Positions 45,370 to 56,500 of a stretch of 64,000 nt of DNA are shown here, in pieces. The notes below the pieces were generated by a model that saw only the letters and a program-made list of their open reading frames with translations, made no database searches and was not told the origin of the DNA. The translations under genes were made by a program, and so were the position numbers. Origin of the DNA: Metallyticus violacea (taxonomy: Eukaryota > Arthropoda > Insecta > Mantodea > Metallyticidae); assembly GCA_030762175.1 (NCBI GenBank), contig CM060833.1, positions 153,896,501 to 153,960,500 on the forward strand, read 5' to 3'. Numbering within the stretch: the stretch's first letter is position 1; every line of letters begins with the position of its first letter.

Positions 45370-47270
45370 AATAAAAATGGAGACGATGCAAGGGTATTTG
45401 AAATAAACGTTTGGCATTAATTAGTAATAATTATGATGTACACAAAATGCTAAATTTTGTAAATATTTGTTAATTTACCTTATAAAATATTATTGGTGGC
45501 TAATATATATAAAATGGTGGTATGGGTTGGAAACATGCTTTAACTCTGCAAAATGTGTTGTCACGCTGAAAAACGATTAATCACTTTGATAAAAATATAA
45601 ATTAACACTTACAAATGACATTACGACACACCTTAAATAAGGTGCCGCGGAGACGCGTTTATTATAGTTGCCTACCAGCTACTAAGAAAAATAATATACA
45701 AACTGTGAAAACTACCGTGGAAAGCTACGTGACTGGTAGAATACGCTTTGGGAAAGCAGTTAACAATTCCACGGCCGAATGGCGTTACACAAGCACTTGA
45801 GCACGCTCGAGCCTGTTCATCACGCTGACAGGTGGGTATTAGTAAACAGTCGCGAGGTCAAATGACGTCATATGAGTATATACGAGACTACTGAAAATAA
45901 GATGTGTTGCATAACTCCAAGGGATTAAGAACTGTAACTATGTGATGGTGGAAATACGCACTGAATAGCATCTCAATAATATGCTGGCAAATTCAATATA
46001 CTCGTTTGGTAAAATGAATCATTAACAATATTTAAGTATGAAAAAAAGAAGTTATCTCAATAACATGTTGAGATATAAAATATTCCTATTTGCTAAAACT
46101 AATCATTCACAACATGTAAGTTATGTTGTACAAATAATGTTATTTGCAACAAAAATGAAATTAATCTCCATCTTTGATTTACAATTATAAACCAAAACCG
46201 TAAATATGAAATTTAAATAATCTTTGGTAACATTGACAAAAAATACATTAGTGATTGATGGATAAATGCATAATTGTACAAGTTGGAAAATAAAAGAATA
46301 AAATTCTCCTGTTTGCGAAAACCACCATTTAACTGTGCGAAAAAGAAATGCTGTTGTGTATAAAAAGATGTTATGTTTCAATCAACAAATGTGTTCATTC
46401 TATGATTTATATTTATAAACAAAAATTAATATTATAAATAGAAAAAAGGATTTGCGATTCATTTAGTCTTTTTGCAGACAAAAAAAACCAAATATTAATT
46501 CTGAAGCAAAAAAAGTGTTTGCAATGTTTAAAATTGGTACTGAATAGCATCGCGATAACATATCGAAAAATAAAATATACCTGCTAGCGAGTTATTTACC
46601 ATTTGCAAACTAACAAACAAATATTTAATTCTTATATTTACAATATGTAAAAATATATAAAATTATCGAAAAAGTAGATAGTGTTGCAAAAATAATAACG
46701 AATCAGAAAAGATGGTAAGTTACCCACGAAAAATACGTTCACTATTTGATTTACATTTAATAACAAGACAGGTATATTTGAAATACAAAAATGTTTTTGT
46801 TTTAACACATAGATGTATGAATCAAAAACAAAAACACTATTCTTTAGCACCTAATTTTTTCTTAAATATTTTAATGCATTTGCTTTGTATAAACCTATTG
46901 GATATTTATCTGAGGTAATTTACATTAAAACTACATTTGCGTCATCAGGGGCATCTATTGAATTGCCATTCAAACACCATACATTCCATTTATTACATAG
47001 CTGAAAATTAAAAATACATGAATATTAGGTCCTCTAACATGACACGAAATGCAAATAGCTTCCATTAACGAAGCGTGTTGAACAATATGCTTTAAGTTAG
47101 CAAAAACCACCGAAAATTAATTATTTATATTTAAGATCATAGTTACGTGGGGCAAGTTTAAACCATTATATATAATGTAACAAATTAGCAGTAATTATAT
47201 ATACAGTTATATCCAATAATGATGGTTCGTCTAAAACCCTCAATTCTATAATCTGAGTAGCGATATGCCC
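45370..47270. other. Diverged dispersed repeats and an unexplained GC-richer patch
   Basis: At 45600-45900 the sequence is GC-richer with a 61-codon ORF of no recognised family. At 45960-47130, short blocks like ATCTCAATAAYATG..GA and TTTGATTTACA.TTATAA recur several times with low identity. Confidence 0.4.
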
Positions 47271-47274
47271 CGTA

Positions 47275-47830
47275 CTGAACATAATGTCAATAACTTCCTG
47301 CCTTATGCGATTGGAAAAAGGCAGGCTTGTTACTGACATTAAGTATGTGTAAATTGCTGGAGAGCAGAAAATTTAAAAGGTACTCATTCCTTTTGTTGAT
47401 AGCCTTACTACCCCAGATTTCATGATGGGAGGTGGCGTCATACCCCAAGATGATCTGTTCCCCACTTTGATACAATGTTTGACATACTGGTCCAACTCCC
47501 TAGTGGGAGGATTACATTTATCGAAGGGGAAATAGACCGAGTTCAGCTATAGGCCCTTCTTTTTCCCCCCTATGTTGCAGTCGATTTTCATCATGGTGAC
47601 ATCGCTGGAACAGAATTCTAAAAGAGGTAAGCTTTGAATTTCATTGTGACAAGGATACAACTTCTAGGTTGATTTCCCTTGCTGCAATGTATCAATTCAC
47701 CTAGTCCTGTAATTCGGCCCCTGTTAATCCAAGGTTCTTGAATCCGGGCTTGGTCTATTTCTTCTTCATTGAATGTTTTATAGAAAGCAGCGGAAGCAGC
47801 CTTCTTATGTTCGAGGTTGATCTGGGCCAT
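47275..47830 (-). pseudogene. Non-LTR retrotransposon endonuclease fragment (Jockey/I-like)
   Basis: Minus strand: MAQINLEHKKAASAAF and IDQARIQEPWIN (47830-47720) is the start of an APE-type LINE endonuclease, where E of QEP is catalytic. After a frame break, LGYDATSHHEIWGS and NLHILNVSNKPAFF (47450-47300) is the later endonuclease block (usually D-x-N-x-HH, here DATSHH). The RT is missing. Stops interrupt the reading frame. Confidence 0.72.
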
Positions 47831-47835
47831 AATTG

Positions 47836-47957
47836 GCTAGAGTCTCAATGTACCTCTGCCGGGGCCCTGATATTCTTTGGCCCAGACCTTCAGGGCCATA
47901 CTTGGCTAGAGTCTCAATGTGCCTCTGCTGGGGCCTTGATATTCTTTGGCCCAGATT
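47836..47957. repeat. 66-bp tandem duplication
   Basis: GGCTAGAGTCTCAATGTRCC and the following CTCTGCYGGGGCCYTGATATTCTTTGGCCCAGA-type block occur twice, 66 bp apart, just upstream (in LINE sense) of the endonuclease fragment. Confidence 0.88.
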
Positions 47958-48073
47958 CCTTCGGAAGAGTTCATATACCCTCGAAGAATGAAATTACAAC
48001 AGCTGAGGACTCACGGATGTGGTCCTCAGGAGTGAATTGTTAATTTTTGGGTGGTTTCCATTAAGGCCCCGTC

Positions 48074-48372
48074 GGTCCTGGATGTGTAGTGGTTACCATA
48101 CTTGCCCTACACCCAAGATCGTGGGTTCGAACCCGGCCAGGATCGATGGATTTTTTCGGGCGTAAAAATCGTAAGTATGGCTTCCTTCGGAAGGGAAGTA
48201 AAGCCGTGGGTGCCGTGTCGTACATTTACGGCACGAAAAAGAACCTCAAACCTGAAAGAGAGGCCTCTGAGCAAAATTTGTCGGCCGTTTCAAGCCCTGA
48301 GTTGAATGGGACGCTGATGACCTGAGCTGTTAAAGAGCGTCCATAAATAAATCAATCAAAAAAAAAAAAAAA
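48074..48372 (+). repeat. SINE family A, best-preserved full-length copy
   Basis: The head has A box TGTGTAGTGG and a consensus B box GGTTCGAACC. The body is intact with GAGGCCTCTGAGCAAAATTT and GTTGAATGGGACGCTGATGA, then CATAAATAAATCAATC and an uninterrupted A tail (48358-48372). Best reference for the family here. Flanks show at most a weak 8-bp repeat (AAGG(C/T)CCC). Confidence 0.92.
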
Positions 48373-48399
48373 GGTCCCAAGAGAAGCCAGGGAAAATAG

Positions 48400-48720
48400 T
48401 CCGCCCAGGCAGAGCTCCGATACCTCTGTAAGGCTAGATACTTCGGAAGGCCGCTTGATATTCCGTAGGCTCCGTTTATTGCACATCTTCCATGTACCAC
48501 GCACCTCCTTGTCACGGGACGCATTACTCCTTGAGGTTGGGCGAATAATGAGTGAAGGTGAAATTGGATGAAAGATGGATGGCTGAAATAATAAAGTGAT
48601 GAGGTTGAGTTGCTTCTTAGTCTGACCTCTCCTCACAGCCTGCCCGGCATGGGAACCTTGGTACCAAGCTACCGCCGGTATAGTGTGTTGATTCGCAGCC
48701 CCGCCACCAGCGACAAGGTC
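48400..48720 (-). other. GC-richer segment, possibly 5' region of the LINE
   Basis: Minus strand includes ACACTATACCGGCGGTAGCT and a stretch open from 48636 to 48352. The composition is unlike the AT-rich surroundings. It lies between the endonuclease fragment and the capsid-like pseudogene; its link to either is an inference. Confidence 0.35.
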
Positions 48721-48729
48721 CTGTAGTTC

Positions 48730-49600
48730 CTAGACGGGGATCTTTTTAGAAAGATTGCCATGGTGAAAACCAGAAGCATCGTTGTTGTTTGCGGCCATGT
48801 CTGTTGTTAGGTCGAAAGCGCGTATGGTGTGACCGTTGGCATAAGCGACTCTATTGAGGACGGTGTCCTTGTTCTTAATGTATTCACAAACCGAAAGCAA
48901 TCTAAGAGGTGGTTTTCGTTGATTGGTTGGAGGTTGGGAGGGGAAATTTTGATTATTGACGAATAATTGTAGTTCAGTTTGAAATGATAGGGATTTTTTA
49001 AATGTCTCCCATATATGCTTTATCGGATATCATGGCGATTATGATTGTTTTGGGTATTTTTCCCACAAGAACGCCGTTAAATTGAACTCCTCTGTTTCCC
49101 TTGAGTATGTTTGAGGTTTGAAAGTGAGCATTCTTGAAGTGATATTTAACGTTGCACTTTGCGCGAGGCGCCTAGTGCGCTAGTTTGATGGTGGGACTGG
49201 ATCTCTCCTGTTTGAGATGAAATTTTGCAGAGATGATCTTGATGCAGCCCTTGAATTGAGGATTTTTAGTAAAACAGATGAGTTTGCAGATTGGAAGGGA
49301 CGAGTTGACAGTGTGGTTAAAATTATTAAGCAGTAGTGGGTTTTAATTTAAAAATCCACTTGAAAGTCATTCCGTGAGCAGCACCAGTTGACCTTTTTTT
49401 TTGGTCAATGCCGGCGTTGGAAGCAAAGTCCTCCATGCTACCCAATGTGTCCATGAATCACAGCGATGACTGTGTTTAATAATGTTGAGAGATATGTTTT
49501 GAAGGGGTATCCCGTTTGAGGCATGAAAATGTTGACATTATTGAGTGACAAGTTGACTTGACTGATTAGAGAATTTAGAGAGTTTGTCTGCATCTTGAGA
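48730..49600 (-). pseudogene. Broken capsid-like gene of Polinton/Maverick (adintovirus-like) type
   Basis: Minus strand, three or more frames in order: an N-part from an ATG at 49593-49591 that contains SLISQVNLSLNNVNIF; a central part ending in NGVLVGKIPKTIIIAMISDK with a stop at 49000-48998; and a long last part (to TAG at 48732-48730) with NGHTIRAFDLTTD. These blocks, in this order, recall the double-jelly-roll major capsid family found in Polintons and in proteins annotated as F54H12.2-like. Codon use is GC-richer than the rest of the window. It has several frameshifts and stops and is non-functional as seen. No polymerase, integrase or protease neighbours were recognised. Identification is from memory of the family, without an alignment. 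Confidence 0.5.
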
Positions 49601-49669
49601 TGTTGCCGTCTTCCTTGATGATTTTAAAAATGCCTTGAGAATCACATAAGTCAGGACTAGATGATCCTG

Positions 49670-52600
49670 GCTATTTTCCAAGTAATGAACTTTGATGAAC
49701 GGATTTGTAGTCTACACTACAGACAATAGGCCATAAAGCATTTAAACCTTTCTAGATTAGCCTGATGAGTCTATTTTGCATGCTTCATTTACCATTGAAT
49801 TGCTCAGAGCATATTTCATGTGCTAGCATCATAAGCTGCAGTAACCCATGAAACATGTTCTGAGCAGATATACAGACTGTGAAATAAAGAGTAGAAATAT
49901 CCTCTCACCTACAATAGCTCCATTGTAGCATTTCTGATATGATGTTGGTTTTTAAATTTATATTACTTGGTTAATGCATTTAAATCAGTTACAAAGTATA
50001 ACTCTGTAAAATACAGAAAAGCACCAAACATACATTGAAGTGGATATTTAGGTTTAAAGTTTTCATAATAATTTAAAGTTTCTGAAAATTCTTTATTACT
50101 GAATGTGTAGCACAGGTGATATATGTGGAAATGAAATCTGCAATCTGTTCATATCATTTTCCACTGTGGCAAATATATGAACAACAAATTTTGCTGTAAT
50201 GAAGTAAAAACAGTTTAAGTTTACATTATCAAATTGTGAATATGCAAAACTTAAGTTATGCAATGCTTATTCTCTTTCTATAGTACTGAATCACAAAGGG
50301 CAATGGGCTACAATGAATGAAGCTGTTTACAAGACTAGAAGAGCCTACTTTCCACTCTTAACATCTATATAATTATAGAAGATATATTTAACTGTATGAC
50401 TGCCACTACAAAAGTTTTGATATATGACATTTAATAGATAGGGAATAAAGTAACTTACCACATCAAATCTCCACATCTGTATATCACAACAATAATACAT
50501 ACATACAGTAGATCAGTTTAATAAGTTCTAAATTTTCTGAATCCTTTATAAAAATTATTGCAGAGAAAGACAATTATGAACTCTTTGTCAATAAATCAGC
50601 ATTTGCTAATAACAGTTCCCAGCTGTTGAATTGTTGAAATAGTGAGAGTATTTAATATCAGCAGGTATGCAATGAAGCTGGAGGGAGAACCATTTGAAGC
50701 AAAGTGATTAAATATAGTTACATCGGGTGGAAGTTACCAATGTCTTGATTAGGGATTATTTCAATTCTAATGCATTCAGGAATCAACACAGTGAAAATGA
50801 GTATAAAATCTCCAGTAGATAAAACATTTTAAAAGCTTAAAAACAATCTTTGTGATCTCACTCTTAATGAACAAGGAAACTGACTGAGTTAAAAACATTC
50901 AAAATATTAATATAATGATAAAACACTCTTAATGTTTCACTTTCAAAATTTAAAAATTCAGGACATGTTTCATGAGACCTTTGCTCACATTGTCAACTGT
51001 TGAATGATGAGGAAGAGATACCCTCAAAGATGAAGACTAAGAGGAATGTTGTACTCTTGGAGCTAATTAACAGGAAGTAGTGAAATAATATTGATATAGA
51101 GGTGGTTTCTGACACTTATACTTCACCTACTTGGTTATTTAATTGGACTTATTTCATGAATATTTGCTCTGATCATCAGCAGAAATTAAACTGATTGAAG
51201 AATACTCTGTAGGCAGTCATAGAAATTTATCAAATACATCCATCAATGGTGTCTTGAAGTTCATGACACATTTATTTTTGATGATGTAAATTTTTTCCCA
51301 AGTCATTAGTTCCAAAGGTTTGCTACACACTGAATATCACTACACTAATTTAATTCACATAAACTATTCTCATTTTCATGTGATTGAAACAAAAAAAAAA
51401 AGTATAATTACTCTCCAAATATAAAGTATCTTTAAGAGAATTGCTTATACCTTCAAAGAATATGCTGAAAATAATCCCCATTCTCCTATAGACACACAAC
51501 ATCTGTCACTTCATAATTTTGCAATTAACTGCAGTATGCTTTGGTTAGTATGATTGATTTTGATGATGATGCTGATGTTGTTCATAACCAATTTCGATAA
51601 GCTTAATCTTTATAGGAAGGAATCTGGTGACAGGTCAAGTATCTGGGTGACTACAAATGCTTAGAAATTAGTGACCGTCAAAGTAGCTTATGTTTATGAG
51701 AAAGAAAGAGACTTGACTGATGTTAACAAATTCCATCAACTTGTTGAAAATAGCTTTGAGAGTGTTTGTGTCCTCCAGTAGCCCAACAAATTTCTCACAA
51801 ATGCATTTGTATAGTCTGTATTTACTCAATTACAAATCCATAATTCATCTTTGTTGAAACTACACACCAGGCTTAATCTTCTGTAGGTGTAGGGACTATT
51901 CATGACTAGTATGTAGTTTGTGTGATGTCCAAATGTACGTATTTGGACATCACATGAGTGTATTTTGGGAATTCACATATCCAGATAGATGCAACCAGAC
52001 GTTTTCATGAACAATGTAATGTTTTGAAAGTACATTAACAAACTTATTTCTTTTTTTTTCTCTCTTTCTCATAAACAACAGTAATCCAAAGTGACTTCAG
52101 ATTCACTACTTTGTCACTCGGACATGTAGAGCAGGATTGCTTGGCCTCTGAACATAAACAATAATTTGAGATGGTTGCCAAGGAAAGGCCCAGATATCAT
52201 ATACCACATTTGTCAAACCAATTTCATTCAACAAAGATGCTATTGTTCTTCTCTAAGGTAAGTACCATGTCTCTCTTTTGGGAGGCACAAACATGTTCTC
52301 TTTTAGAAATTTCCTTTGCGTGGCAATGGTGAAGTTTGATATCAAGTAATTATTCACTAGAAACATATGCTAAGACAGTGTGATTGGCATCTTCACCTTT
52401 TGACAATAATAAGAAAAGATAGGGACATTTAATATCAGAGATAGTGCAACATTACTCAGACACGTTACAAAACTTCATTTACAAAACAAAATGTGCTATT
52501 TTATAAATCAGCCATGAATCACTGTATTTAACTTAATTAATTTTTTCTTCTCATTCCCAACTATCCACTTTTTATATGTTTGCTCATATCATTAAGGAAC

Positions 52601-52717
52601 AAGGGGATTTCTGCAAGTACTGTAACACTTTATTTTCTCATTTAGAGTTTATTTTAGTTTTGTTTAAAATGCTTTGAATTAAATAAATTGTACTTATGAA
52701 GCTGTAGATAATGGAAT
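49670..52717. other. AT-rich DNA, nothing recognised
   Basis: No convincing ORF, SINE or terminal repeat seen over 3 kb. Confidence 0.45.
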
Positions 52718-53010
52718 GGTAATATATTCAACATGTTCACCTAACTCCACTTACATTACACATTAGGACATGTTTCTGAAGCACTTGCTCCTATCTTCAG
52801 CTGTTGACCAACTACTGATTTTCCTCCTATGGATAAACTCAGCTATTTCCTACTAGAACTATCAGACACCACCACAAGAGCATCCTGATATTCAGCCACC
52901 GGTTCAAGTAGCAGTAGTCAGTCAATAGCTGATGATAGGAGTGAGTATTTCCAAAACATGTCCTAGTATTATGTAAGTGGAGTTAGTATGAACAGGTTGA
53001 ATACATTAGT
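52718..53010. repeat. Foldback element with about 90-bp arms
   Basis: Arms 52718-52808 and 52920-53010 are inverted copies sharing AACTCCACTTACAT, AGGACATGTTT and CTCCTATC(T/A)TCAGCT. A relative sits in intron 5 (19019-19150). Confidence 0.75.
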
Positions 53011-53029
53011 GTAGGATATACTCTAAATT

Positions 53030-53560
53030 GTTTAATTTTTCAACTATATACTGATATTCTATACATTCTGCATATTCTCCTTGAAAATCTATGGCTTTGC
53101 ACCTTTTAGATATCAGAGCCTGAATACCATCAAGGTACCAACCTGCAGGTCTGTGTCTCAGTCATCTTTGTGCTACAGCTATGACTTAATCAACAAATCT
53201 TCTCATGTGAGTTGCATCTTTTAGCAGATTAAAGAGATTTGGAAATAAGGAGATGCAAGATCTGGGTTGTAGGATAGATGATGAAAAATACCCCAACAAG
53301 AGTAGCTGTGAACTCTCAATAGGTGATTACTCCTTGTAATTTGTGATCTACAGCTTTCCAGAGACCCTTTTGGCACAAGCCTTTGAATATTCTAATAAGC
53401 AGATAACTGTATTGAAATGTCAGGTTGAGCAGTAAGTTGCCTGGTTATTTACTGGGTAATGACATGTCCCATTATTGCAGGTATAATCTGCAGCATGAAT
53501 GATCAGTGAAACTGCCTTGATCTTCCTTCCATGGCAGTCATTTTAGTCCAATGATTAACA
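53030..53560 (-). pseudogene. Mariner-like transposase relic
   Basis: Minus-strand frames give LEYSKACAKRVSGKL (about 53390-53345), then a degraded YNPDLASP-like block (near 53270) and a weak C-terminal segment (53110-53060). Order and spacing fit mariner but nearly every frame is broken. Confidence 0.42.
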
Positions 53561-56500
53561 ATACTTTAATCCTCCACTATTTCTCCATACACTTTCCTTA
53601 AACTCTCAGAATGTTGGAAATAATTTCAATTTCTGCCAAAAGAAGTTCAATTACCTATTGCTCTATTTGTAAAGTATTTCACTTTAAGGTTTCATTTTGA
53701 AAATCATGGCACTATCATCACCATATGGAAGAAGATGAAATTAATTAGATTTATATGAAAGTTTAAAGATTCTATGCATAAAATAATAGATTTTTGCCAA
53801 ATTAAATGGCAAAGAGGGGGAAAAAAGTGTTGCATTACTTACTGCATGCTGTACTTCTAAAGTCACTGATCCCAAGCATAAGCTCTATTATCCAACCTTA
53901 AACAGCTTTAGTGATGTGTTAATAATAAGGGAAGAACACAAAATATATTTATATATGCAATCTGAATAATTTTAAAGGGGGGGGGGGGAAGAGCAGACTT
54001 TCAAGTTTTAATTTGTCTAAGTTCTGCTTGACTTTGTGCTCATTTTACACTGGCCTGTCTCTATAGCCTCATTTTGTCATCATCAGTCATAGAGTTTTTC
54101 ATGACAAATGTATAATGATAGTCATGATTAAAACCAGGTGCCAAGCAAAGCAAACCACCAAAGTTTATAGACTGCTATTGAATGAATTTTTTATTTTTAT
54201 TTTGCAAGTGACATCAATATTTAGTACATATATAATAATAAATGTTCCATTTGCAATGATTTATTTGAATTTAATGCATTTATTTTTATACACAAAAAAA
54301 ATGTTGAGCTATCTTTGTTTTCAAAATATACAGGAAATTAATAAATATTCTTAAATTAAAAAGAAAGTATAAATTGGGTTAAAATCAAACATACATCTTC
54401 TGCTTCTACAGCCCTCATTCATTGGGACATGACTGAATCCAAACACAAAGATGAAGCCACAAGGAAATCACTCCTTAACATTAATAAACATTATAGGCTC
54501 TTGTATGTCTTAAGCTGCAAGATTGCTGAAGTTAATATGGACAAAGGAAGTGCAGTTATCAAATGAAGGGATTGTTTGCCATCATGTTGTTTTGGGATGA
54601 AGCATTCTACTTGAACAAGCAGATAGCTTCTTCCATCATGTTTCTACAAAAGATTCCCATTTCCCTGGCTTCGACCACACAGCTTTAAATCCTTTGAATG
54701 CTGCACAGCTTTTTGCTTGATCATGTAAGGAGTAATTAAAATGACTCAATATAATTGCTAACAAACAAATCAGGGCTCAAAACTGTTATAATGTACATCT
54801 TCTATAAAATGCATGTACATAAACACACCAGTATCCATGGTAACCAAGAATGAGGGCAATGGTAAAAGTGAAGAGTTTACACATTCATTATTAAGATAAT
54901 TTATACTTCTTTTTAGTTCTTTACTTTAAAATATTTATTAATTGGGCACACATTATGAAAATGTTTAATTTATGCTTTTGTGTTTGAGTATAAATGACTT
55001 AAATTAAATATATCTTCTCTGTTAAAAGATATATTATTGCCATATATTAAACATTAATTTTACTTGCAAAAACTAACAAATAAAAAATTCAAACATAAAT
55101 AATTTGGACCTATGCAGTTCTTATTAGTCACAAACTTTTGCCCTCTCACCCATCTAAGAACATGGTCTAGGCAGATGCATTTTCTGTTTATGTCATAAAT
55201 TGAATGTGGTATTTAAATGTATATTGAACCCAGCATCAGTAAATATCTCTATTGTTTTCCAAACTGGTCATGGTTTCTGGCTATTGCTCACTTTTTTTCC
55301 TTGTTCTTTTTTATATTAGGATGTATACTTTGTAATTTACAAAAGATCTAGTAATTGATGAACAAGTTATATCCACTTCGCCCAAAAGTAAACTGCAAGG
55401 CAGTTCAGTTTTTACAGCAAAAGTCAAAAATAAATATCTGATTATACAATATTGTAGATCAAATTATGAGAAAAAAACTGCAAAGTAGATAATTTATTTG
55501 CTTTAATTTTTCATTTTAAACACTGATTTTCAACAGCTTGGGTAAGTTGGGATAAAAGCATTTTATACAAATTTTCTGTCAATATCTACATGTGTTATTT
55601 GCCATCTGAGTTGAAATTTGATGGCTAGAACCTCTAAACATAGACAGATAAAATCTCAACAATTTATTGTTTAAAATACAATGAGAAGTTCAGCACCAAT
55701 CTAACAAATGTGGTGAAACCACTTAGATATGTTATAAAGCTCATTTTATAACCATCTAACAATATACTCATTTTAATTCTAAAAATATGTGTGAAGCATT
55801 ATGGTCTGGATTTCTGCAACAAATAGCATGGTGCTTATTATGTAACATCAAATTGATATACTAAATAGTCTTAACTACTTTCAACAGTTTATGTAAATGA
55901 ATGGCAAATATTTCTATTCATCATAAAAGGAAGGAGGGGGGAAATGTTCATCCTTCTAAATCACACAAACACTTCACTTTATATATATATACATAATGTA
56001 TATTAATATCATCATATGGAGCATAAATATTTGTATTACATAATTTGTTATTCTATTTACAATTTTCACTCTTGTTTTATTGCCAGTAACATATTTAGAG
56101 AGAAACTTTTCATTTCATGTTTTCAATAGTACTGCAAAATTCAACACTAGTTTCGTTGAGTATTGTGCGCTTTCATTCTCACATCTTCCATCTGAGCTAA
56201 AAAAAAAAAAAATAATAAATAAAAATAAAAAAAATAAATGCTTTGCTCACACATCATGCTCTTTTTTCATAAAATAACCAACACTACTTCTGACAACGAA
56301 ACCTATCAATGTCACGCCAACCATTTTGGAAGACGATTATTTTAAACACTGAGCAAATATAGGAAACATACAATTACTGGCTGTATTAAGTACAACAGCA
56401 ACATTTGGGCATGAACATTCAATTTGGTACAAGATTTCAATATTAAGTACCACAGCATATAAAGATAATTTTTGTTTCCTACAAATTTCTATTACCATGA

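Noticed and set aside
45615..45800. 61-codon ORF in a GC-richer patch
   Set aside because: No recognisable family, splice context or repeat of the ORF. Length is within chance expectation.
54400..54740. Possible retroelement coding remnant (a VNMDKGSAVIK stretch)
   Set aside because: A single short resemblance to an RT N-terminal motif, with no supporting blocks before or after it.
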